DNA from: Collimonas sp. OK307
GTDB lineage: Bacteria > Pseudomonadota > Gammaproteobacteria > Burkholderiales > Burkholderiaceae_D
DNA length: 64,000 bases
Assembly: GCF_900113705.1 (NCBI RefSeq)
Contig: NZ_FOQI01000007.1
Location: 117,074-181,073, forward strand
Reading direction: 5' to 3'
Positions 57,778 through 64,000 of this stretch are shown in pieces. The notes below the pieces were generated by a model. It was not told the origin of the DNA and did no database searches. It saw only the letters and a list, made by a program, of their open reading frames with translations. The position numbers and the translations under genes are program-made. Within the stretch, counting starts at the first letter, position 1; every line of letters begins with the position of its first letter.

Positions 57778-59514
57778 TTGAATACGGATAAAGATATCAA
57801 ATTGGTGCCAACTTTCATGAGATTACGTTCGAAACCTGATGCTGATCAACCTTCATCCGTGCGCCAGAAACGGTGTAAGGATGACTGCCAACACGGTTCG
57901 ATTGTGATCATGGCTGCAATTTGCTTGTCCATCATGGTCATCTTGTTGTCGTCAATTGACATTGGTTATTTGTTTTATATGAAGCGTGATCTGCAAAAAG
58001 TGGCTGATCTGGCGGCGCTGGCCGGGGCTCAGCAGCTCGTTACAATGGGCAATCCCACCACATGCGTGCCGCTGGTGGTGCAGGCGGCGATTGGTAACGC
58101 GCAGGCCAACGGTTTCTCGAATGCTCCCCCGAATGCAATGGCAAATGCAATTAACCCGATTTGCGGCGTATGGAATCCGGCTGCCAATCCGGCCCCCGAT
58201 TATTTTTCTGTTCCCGCGCCCGCGGCGGGAACGTCTCTGAACGCAGTGAAGGTCATAGTGTCGCAGACTGTGCCGGTATTCTTTGGTTTGGGAGGGCGTG
58301 CTCTCAGTGCTGAGGCGATTGCATCTGGCAGCAGTCCTATTGCAGCGTTCTCTATCGGGACAGGATTGCTCTCTCTATGCACCGCTAACGGATCGTTGAC
58401 AGCGCTCTTGGTCAACGGTCTTCTAGGAAGTAATATTTGCTTGTCTCTAGCCTCGTATAATGGACTGCTTGGAGCGCAGGTTTCATTGCTGCAGGTGCTT
58501 ACCAATATGGGTCTGACTGTCGGCAGCATTGATCAAGTAATAAATGCCAAGGTATCGCTGGGGCAACTTGTCAGTGCGAGCATACAGGCTCTGTCAGCTA
58601 CGTCGCCGACAAACCTTGATATTGCCGCTATCAATAAAGACCTCGTGAAGTTGACTTCTGGACCATTGAGCGCGATTCAGTTCAAAATTGGCGATATTTT
58701 GAAACTGAATCCAGCTGACGGAGTAGCGGCGTTGAGCACTCAGATCAATGTCCTTGATTTATTGAATATAGGGACCCTTCAACTCGCAAACGGAAATAAC
58801 CTGATTAATCTTGGCGCCAATGTAGACCTCGGTCCGTTGGGACAAGTCGGGCTGCAATTAAGAGTGATTGAACCGCCACAGATGGCTGTCGGCTCCCCAA
58901 AAAGCGCAGTGGCGAAGTCGGCCCAGGTTCGGCTGGCGCTCAACGTGAACGCGTTGCTGGGCTTGGTTAATCTTCCTCTTTTCATTGACGTTGCTCCAGG
59001 CATTGCCCAGCTCGACAGCGTGCAATGCAGTGCACCGCAAAGCGCGAAATTCAATGTGACAACAGGGGTAGCACAAGTTTGTCTGGCAAAGGGGCAGAAT
59101 GCCATGAGTCAGCCAGGGTCGTGTCCTGATATAACTGACCCCACAAATCAGGTGACGGTATTTCCCTTGGTGACTCTCGGCATCAACACATTGCCGACAA
59201 CTCAATCTCAAACAGTGCCGTTGTATCCGCCGCCACTTCCGGGCGTTTCTCCAAGCGGCCCTAGCAGCCAGACCGTTGGTTCTTCCTTAAGCACGACCTT
59301 GGGAGGAATTATCACATCAAAAAGTTTTTCTTTTGGAGGAATCCTAAGCCTTCTGAACCCATTGTTGATGACTTTGGGCGCTGTGTTAAACCCGGTGTTG
59401 GCAGCTGTTGGCGGCGTACTCGATACGTTGTTTTCAGCATTGGGAATCGGCGTTGGTCAGAGCACGCTGAATTTGTCTTCCATCACCTGCGGCAACGTGA
59501 AGCTGGTCTATTGA
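57778..59514 (+). CDS. tadG: TadG-like pilus assembly protein
   Basis: A 578-residue Tad pilus assembly protein. A TadG-type N-terminal segment (CQHG-SIVIMAAICLSIMVILLSSIDIGYLFYMKRDLQKVADLAALAGAQ, about 38-85) anchors it in the inner membrane. The large periplasmic region is Leu/Gly/Asn-rich with beta repeats and ends in a glycine/leucine-rich stretch (about 515-565) and a paired cysteine (SITCGNVKLVY). The start is TTG 2 bp after the DUF3613 gene; an ATG at 57817 would shorten the N-terminus by 13 residues. Confidence 0.85.
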   Translation: MNTDKDIKLVPTFMRLRSKPDADQPSSVRQKRCKDDCQHGSIVIMAAICLSIMVILLSSIDIGYLFYMKRDLQKVADLAALAGAQQLVTMGNPTTCVPLVVQAAIGNAQANGFSNAPPNAMANAINPICGVWNPAANPAPDYFSVPAPAAGTSLNAVKVIVSQTVPVFFGLGGRALSAEAIASGSSPIAAFSIGTGLLSLCTANGSLTALLVNGLLGSNICLSLASYNGLLGAQVSLLQVLTNMGLTVGSIDQVINAKVSLGQLVSASIQALSATSPTNLDIAAINKDLVKLTSGPLSAIQFKIGDILKLNPADGVAALSTQINVLDLLNIGTLQLANGNNLINLGANVDLGPLGQVGLQLRVIEPPQMAVGSPKSAVAKSAQVRLALNVNALLGLVNLPLFIDVAPGIAQLDSVQCSAPQSAKFNVTTGVAQVCLAKGQNAMSQPGSCPDITDPTNQVTVFPLVTLGINTLPTTQSQTVPLYPPPLPGVSPSGPSSQTVGSSLSTTLGGIITSKSFSFGGILSLLNPLLMTLGAVLNPVLAAVGGVLDTLFSALGIGVGQSTLNLSSITCGNVKLVY

Positions 59515-59605
59515 GCTATATGATGAGAATACTGCGATGACAAAAAAACGGCGCACGCCAAATCGTCCAGCCTGTGCGATTTTGAGCGACGGAGACTGAA
59601 AAGAA

Positions 59606-60979
59606 ATGACCATGCAAAACAAACCTTTGCAAGAAAGTCTCGACATATACGTATGGGAAGGCAATTCCGATATTGCCGACCGGATTTCGCAATGTCTGGC
59701 GAGTTTCGATATTGAAGTGATTCGTGCCGACGGCTTGCCGGTGACGCGTGATCAGGTGTCGTCGCGGCCGTCGCTGGCGGTGATTTCGGTGACGGTGATC
59801 GAGCAGGCCGAGTTCTCTGCCGACGCCTGGCAGAAATCGCATGGCATGCCGGTGATCTGGGTGGCCGAAGTCGGACGCACTGCCAATCCGCGCGTGTATC
59901 CGGTCGAATATTCGCACATCCTGATGCTCGATTTTACCTGTGCCGAATTGCGCAAGCTGGTGTTCCGCCTGGCTTCCGAGCTGCATGCCAGCGCTAGCGC
60001 GGATCGTGCGCCACAGCCACTGATTGCGCAGTCCGAACCCATGCAGATGCTGGTGGCCGAAGCTGAAGCCTTCGCCGATTGCGAATCCAGCGTGTTGATC
60101 ATCGGTGAGACCGGGGTTGGCAAGGAACGCATCGCGCAGCTTTTGCATCAGCGGCATGGCCGTTATCGCCACGGGCCGTTTGTCGCCGTTAACTGCGGCG
60201 CCATTCCGGACGGTTTGTTCGAGTCGCTGTTTTTCGGACATGCCAAAGGCGCGTTCACCGGTGCCTTGCTGGCGCACAAAGGCTATTTCGAACAGGCCGA
60301 TGGCGGCACCTTGTTCCTCGACGAGATCGGTGATTTGCCGTTGTACCAGCAAGTCAAACTATTACGCGTGCTGGAGCAAAGCACGGTTACCAGGCTTGGT
60401 TCGCAAACCGAGGTCAAGCTGGATTTCCGCCTGGTGGCGGCGACCAATCGCAATTTGCGCGAGCAGGTGCAGCAAGACATGTTTCGCGCCGACTTGTATT
60501 ATCGGCTGGCAGTCATCGAGCTGCGCGTTCCTAATCTGGAAGAGCGCGGCAGAATCGACAAGATCGCGATTTTCAATACACTGCTGGCTCAAACCTACGA
60601 TCAGATCCCGCAACCGCCGGACTGGCTGCTGGAACTGGTGGCAGAAGCGAAATTTGCGGGCAACGTGCGTGAACTGCGCAACGTGGCGGAGCGGGTTGGC
60701 ATCATTTTTCGCCAGTTAGGCGTCTGGGATCGTGTCCGCATCGATCGCGTGTTCGACAAACTGGGCACCATGGAGCGGGTGAACGAGGGTGGCGATCTGA
60801 CAGCGGTACGGAAAAAATGGGATCTGGCCGAACGCAGCAGGATTCTTTCCATGCTGGATGCCAACGGCTGGCGGCGCCAGGATACCGCGCATGCATTGGG
60901 CATTAGCCGTAAGGTGTTGTGGGAAAAAATGCGCAAATTCCAGATTGCGGACACCGAAGCTATCGGCGAGGCCGAATAA
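59606..60979 (+). CDS. Sigma-54-dependent transcriptional activator ending the Tad locus
   Basis: A 457-residue bacterial enhancer-binding protein. The N-terminal ~130 residues look like a receiver fold without an obvious phosphoacceptor pattern, so the signal may not be phosphorylation. The AAA+ core is complete: Walker A GETGVGKE (167-174), the sigma-54 contact loop GAFTGA (215-220), Walker [12 protein letters not shown] (233-243) and the arginine-bearing [10 protein letters not shown] Fis-type HTH ends the protein ([21 protein letters not shown]). GGAG precedes the ATG. It lies 91 bp after tadG. A target promoter of the right kind is upstream of the lipoprotein gene at 43916. Confidence 0.9.
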   Translation: MTMQNKPLQESLDIYVWEGNSDIADRISQCLASFDIEVIRADGLPVTRDQVSSRPSLAVISVTVIEQAEFSADAWQKSHGMPVIWVAEVGRTANPRVYPVEYSHILMLDFTCAELRKLVFRLASELHASASADRAPQPLIAQSEPMQMLVAEAEAFADCESSVLIIGETGVGKERIAQLLHQRHGRYRHGPFVAVNCGAIPDGLFESLFFGHAKGAFTGALLAHKGYFEQADGGTLFLDEIGDLPLYQQVKLLRVLEQSTVTRLGSQTEVKLDFRLVAATNRNLREQVQQDMFRADLYYRLAVIELRVPNLEERGRIDKIAIFNTLLAQTYDQIPQPPDWLLELVAEAKFAGNVRELRNVAERVGIIFRQLGVWDRVRIDRVFDKLGTMERVNEGGDLTAVRKKWDLAERSRILSMLDANGWRRQDTAHALGISRKVLWEKMRKFQIADTEAIGEAE

Positions 60980-61119
60980 TTGGACGTGATAGAGTGTTAA
61001 AATGGCAATAGAAATGGTTTAAGTAAAAACAGTGCCCAGCAACAACAGGATTGCAGATAAAATTGGCCACTAGCTGTAACTCATACCGACAAAACTAATG
61101 TTAGCGAAGGAATCAGGGG

Positions 61120-61818
61120 ATGAAAGTGAATGTATGCAAAGCAGTCCGCGGTTTAGGACTCGGAATGCTTATTGCAGGCTTGTCGGTCAACGCACTGGCG
61201 CAATCGTCTACAGCAAGTCCCGCGCCGACAACAGTTTCAACTACTCCGGCCACAGTTGCAGCTAAGCCTGCGGTCAGTGCCAGCGCCAACAGCACCATCA
61301 GCGAGTTGCAGCAATTGATGCAGAGCCAGGGTGTGAGCGAATTGCGTACTACCTATAACGGTAACTACGGCGCTAGCCAGTTGTTCAAACCGGATACCCG
61401 TACTTATTATGTCGCATTGTTCCAACAAAAGAATTTCTGGCGCGTCGTAAAAACCATGTCGGAAACGCAGGCCGAGCAGGTCTACAAGAGTTTCGTCGGC
61501 CAGACCGAGAAACTGGCTGAAGTAGATATCCGCCGCATCAAGCTGGAAGCCGAGAAGCAATACACCGAGCAGCTGATTGCGGCTCAGGAAACCAGACTGA
61601 ACGCCTTGCAAAACGATCTGGTGGTTCAGCAACAGCAAGAACAGAACGTCTCGGTCCAACAAGATCAGGCACGTCAGCAAGCGCAGCTGCTAAGCAGCAA
61701 GCAGCAAGCGGCACGCAGCGAGTTGCAGGGCTTGCAAAGCCGTATCCGTACACTGGAAGCACAGCAAACCGTACTGGATAGCGGCAATTTCGGTAGCGCC
61801 AAGACTAGCAAGAAATAA
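61120..61818 (+). CDS. DUF2968 periplasmic coiled-coil protein
   Basis: A 232-residue protein with a signal peptide (GLGMLIAGLSVNALAQS), a Ser/Thr/Ala/Pro-rich linker (about 27-65), a globular part (LQQLMQSQGVSELRTTYNGNYGASQLFKPDTRTYYVALFQQKNFWRVVK) and a long Gln/Ala/Glu-rich coiled-coil (about 140-222). It matches DUF2968, a Burkholderiales family of unknown function. It stands alone between the sigma-54 activator gene and a strong terminator; a role in envelope organisation is only a guess. Confidence 0.78.
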   Translation: MKVNVCKAVRGLGLGMLIAGLSVNALAQSSTASPAPTTVSTTPATVAAKPAVSASANSTISELQQLMQSQGVSELRTTYNGNYGASQLFKPDTRTYYVALFQQKNFWRVVKTMSETQAEQVYKSFVGQTEKLAEVDIRRIKLEAEKQYTEQLIAAQETRLNALQNDLVVQQQQEQNVSVQQDQARQQAQLLSSKQQAARSELQGLQSRIRTLEAQQTVLDSGNFGSAKTSKK

Positions 61819-61870
61819 CGCCGGCAACATCGGGCCAGGCAATCGGGTTTGGTGCTTAGGCAGAAAATAC

Positions 61871-61907
61871 ATCGGGATGCGTACTTCGACGCATCCCGAT
61901 TTTTTTT
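61871..61907 (+). terminator. Rho-independent terminator after the DUF2968 gene
   Basis: A perfect 12-bp stem ATCGGGATGCGT/ACGCATCCCGAT with a 6-nt loop, followed by seven further T residues. Confidence 0.92.
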
Positions 61908-62118
61908 GCGAACACCGATTTTTGACCAGGCGGGTATACGGCATTACGTCGCAGTCCCCGGAGTCTTGACTGGTGCGGGAAATTATCTGGACAATCCTGG
62001 GTACAAAAAAGGGAAGGGTACGGCGCGGTATTGCCGAAGGTAATAGCGGCTACTTCATTGCTGGTATTTATTCTTTGGTAGAAATGAAAAACGTTCCTAT
62101 GCAGGAGTGTATTCATTT

Positions 62119-62176
62119 TGGTGCGAAAGCCGGAATCGAACCGGCACGCTGTCTCCAGCGCGGGATTTTTAGTTCT
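62119..62176 (-). pseudogene. 3' fragment of a tRNA-Leu gene
   Basis: On the minus strand the segment ends in CCA and contains a normal T-arm (GCCGG-TTCGATT-CCGGC) preceded by a long variable arm (CGCTGGAGACAGCG) and part of an anticodon arm with AAAATCC, the pattern of betaproteobacterial tRNA-Leu. No 5' half (D-arm, acceptor 5' strand) precedes it and the acceptor 3' strand seems one base short. Such 3' fragments are left at attachment sites after integration or excision of mobile elements. Confidence 0.75.
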
Positions 62177-62235
62177 AAGTAATATTCTTTAAAATCAAAT
62201 AATTAGCTTTGAAATCGTTCCGCAATTTTTAAACT

Positions 62236-62496
62236 TCAGCAGTCTGCAAAGTCAATGCGTCCGATGACGTCGGCGGCATTGAGTCTGCCGATTGCCGTCG
62301 TCTGGGTCGGGCTGCAATAGGCAGTGTCACCGGCAAGCAACAATATGCCTGCAGGAGTGAGGTCAAATCCATCGCCCTTGGCCGTATATATTTGTTGCAT
62401 TTCGTCAATATTCATTTCATTATTGATGATAACGAGTTGCGTCACAGATTCTTCTGAATATGAACATGGATGGGAACCTATCAGGGCATCGTCCAT
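62236..62496 (-). CDS. Small hypothetical protein, uncertain
   Basis: An 86-codon open frame (MDDALIGSHPCSYSEESVTQLV...) within the scar region. Amino-acid composition is protein-like, but there is no clear ribosome-binding site and no recognised domain; an opposing 84-codon frame covers much of it. Could be a real orphan, a remnant or chance. Confidence 0.25.
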   Translation of the reverse strand: MDDALIGSHPCSYSEESVTQLVIINNEMNIDEMQQIYTAKGDGFDLTPAGILLLAGDTAYCSPTQTTAIGRLNAADVIGRIDFADC

Positions 62497-63134
62497 TTAT
62501 CGTCCACAACGCATCTGGAAGCCAACGCAGTCAGTCCATCAAGTAGCAACTGCGTGCGAAATAACTTGCTGTCGATGAGAAGCCAGCCGAACAAAATTAC
62601 GCTGGCAATCATCAAGATTCACCCTGCTATCGTCAATTTCCAGAGTGTTTTCTCGTAGGGATCGGGGGCGGATTTGAATTTGCGTAGTTGCACCAGATGG
62701 CTATGGTCCTCGAGTCACAGCACGGTTGACTTCAAGTCTGTCAAACATCCTGCGGTGCTTGCTCGACCAATTACTCCACCAGCTACCTGTGATGTAGCGG
62801 CAATTCCTGAATCTTCGCCGCGAGATTGATCAGTTCCGATGCAGGCTTCTTCATACCTTTTGCGGCCACATCTTTGCCGCAGATGCCGGCTTCGCTGGTG
62901 CTGGCAGTCAGAAGTCAGAAGTTAGAAATTGAGAAAGGGCTGTCAGCAAAATTTGAGGAACATCACAATCTGACTTTTTGTCAGGAAATCGACAATGCTC
63001 TATGGGGTATCCGTCTATTGAATAATTTAAACACAATGGTTTAAGCAGTCGCTCTTGCGCTGGTGCCCGACATAGAAAATATGGCGGGATGAACAGAAAT
63101 TGTTAAGAATTAAATTCAAAGGGGGAGATAGATC

Positions 63135-64000
63135 ATGAATCGAATTTATAAAACTACCTGGAATGAACAAACCGGCACTTATGTAGCGGTTTCGGAAAAT
63201 ACTAAAGCACGCGGCAAGCGTAGTAGTCGTAAAGCTGCAGTGGGGCTGAGCGCCGCAGCATTTTCGTTGTTTTTCGCGTCAGGTTCAGCACAAGCCGCTA
63301 ATAATCTTGTTAACGCTTGTACCGGGGTAAGCCTTCCTACATCGGTCGTTACCCAAATTCTAACGCCTTTGGTAAATCAGCTAAATAGCATTCCCATAAT
63401 CGGCGGACTGATCAACCTCGGTGGCGTCACTTCAGGCAGCCCGATTTCCGTGAGTGCGTTAACCACCGGAGGTGCGGCAGTAGATACTACCCAGCCATGC
63501 ATCTCTCAAAATAATGGCTTCTCAATGACGACGCCTGCAGGCATTGCCTTTGGCGGCAACATGATCACGGGTTTGGGTAACGGTTCGACTGCGAATGCGG
63601 GTGAGATAGATTCGATTGCTATTGGCAATAATGCGGCAACTGATGCAACGGCTTTAAAGTCAATTGCTATTGGCACCAATGCTTCTGTGGCAGCAAATGC
63701 CACGAATGCCGTGGCGTTGGGTAGCGGGGCAACGGCCAGTACGGCCAACAGCGTGGCGCTGGGAGCTGGCAGCACGACCAGTGCCGCAGTTGCTACGACG
63801 GGCACAACTATTGCCGGCAACAGTTATACCTTTGCTGGCGGCGCACCGGCGGGTGTGGTGAGCGTGGGTTCTGTGGGCAACGAACGCCAAATTCAGAATG
63901 TGGCGGCCGGTCGGGTGACGGCGACATCGACGGATGCGATCAACGGCAGTGAGTTGTTTGCGACGAATCAGGCGATCGGCAAATTGAACACAGGCGGAGC
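63135..64000 (+). CDS. Trimeric autotransporter adhesin, N-terminal part (cut by window end)
   Basis: At least 288 codons, continuing beyond the window. An extended signal peptide region (ESPR) opens the protein (MNRIYKTTWNEQTGTYVAVS...), then a basic stretch and hydrophobic core ending SGSAQA. YadA-head-like 14-residue repeats follow (SIAIGNNAAT, SIAIGTNASV, AVALGSGATA, SVALGAGSTT), and then the neck/stalk motif NVAAGRVTATSTDAINGSELFATNQAI. Such proteins form trimers on the outer surface for adhesion, anchored by a C-terminal barrel not seen here. GGGGGAGA precedes the ATG, and the leader sequence is shared with the lipoprotein gene at 43916. Confidence 0.92.
   Translation, partial: MNRIYKTTWNEQTGTYVAVSENTKARGKRSSRKAAVGLSAAAFSLFFASGSAQAANNLVNACTGVSLPTSVVTQILTPLVNQLNSIPIIGGLINLGGVTSGSPISVSALTTGGAAVDTTQPCISQNNGFSMTTPAGIAFGGNMITGLGNGSTANAGEIDSIAIGNNAATDATALKSIAIGTNASVAANATNAVALGSGATASTANSVALGAGSTTSAAVATTGTTIAGNSYTFAGGAPAGVVSVGSVGNERQIQNVAAGRVTATSTDAINGSELFATNQAIGKLNTGG

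Larger units (their letters stand above)
61819..63134. other. Gene-poor 1.3-kb region with tRNA remnants
   Basis: After the terminator no convincing protein-coding gene is seen until the adhesin. The stretch includes a 3' tRNA-Leu fragment, one small open frame on the minus strand (62236-62496), and a tRNA-like but unresolved segment (about 62655-62795). It reads as a scar left by recombination or a decayed element. Confidence 0.6.

Noticed and set aside
62826..63044. 72-codon frame upstream of the adhesin
   Set aside because: No ribosome-binding site or domain; lies in the non-coding scar region.

Overview
The window looks like chromosomal DNA of a betaproteobacterium, most likely Burkholderiales and perhaps Oxalobacteraceae (Collimonas/Herbaspirillum-like). 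This is inferred from gene content: a KdoO-type Kdo hydroxylase next to WaaA, a Burkholderiales-style Tad locus with a DUF3613 gene and a sigma-54 activator, a DUF2968 gene, and the tolC-rhodanese-pcm neighbourhood. I could not run a database search, so the genus is a guess. Coding density is high to about 61.8 kb; the last 2 kb is gene-poor.

Layout. 0.2-5.1 kb (+): envelope sugar genes (a membrane-bound CapD-like nucleotide-sugar dehydratase/epimerase, an H-NS-like protein, phosphomannomutase/phosphoglucomutase, heptosyltransferase I). 5.1-14.3 kb (-): a compact selenium/formate unit, fdnG (selenocysteine UGA)-fdnH-fdnI-fdhE-selA-selB-selC, whose tRNA-Sec gene overlaps the 3' end of waaC on the opposite strand. 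14.5-17.6 kb (+): kdoO-waaA-ydcF, lipid A/Kdo and envelope functions. 17.6-24.4 kb: an AcrAB-OprM-type RND pump (-) with a divergent AcrR-like repressor (+) and an AcrR-type operator between them. 24.4-26.8 kb (-): TolC, rhodanese, PCMT. 26.9-32.0 kb (-): a second RND pump whose operon is headed by its own TetR regulator. 32.2-43.5 kb: a YkgJ protein, a DUF1439 lipoprotein, two uppP paralogues, recQ, an FAD oxidoreductase, maeB, an acyl-CoA ligase and a 5'-nucleotidase.

43.5-64.0 kb is a cell-surface region. It holds a Gly/Leu-rich repeat lipoprotein behind a consensus sigma-54 promoter, a TpsB-type outer-membrane transporter without a visible partner, a complete-looking Tad (Flp pilus) locus (flp, tadV, tadE, cpaB, cpaC, tadZ, cpaF, tadB, tadC, tadD, DUF3613 gene, tadG), a sigma-54-dependent activator, a DUF2968 protein, and the start of a trimeric autotransporter adhesin running off the window. 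Between the last two lies about 1.3 kb of mostly non-coding DNA containing a 3' fragment of a tRNA-Leu gene, probably a recombination scar.

How the parts fit. selA, selB and selC supply the machinery that decodes the UGA in fdnG, and fdhE supports maturation of the same membrane formate dehydrogenase; selD and fdhD are not in this window. The sigma-54 activator ending the Tad cluster is the obvious candidate to drive the sigma-54 promoter of the repeat lipoprotein, and that lipoprotein gene shares its translation-initiation leader with the trimeric autotransporter. A jointly controlled adhesion/biofilm programme is therefore plausible but is inference.
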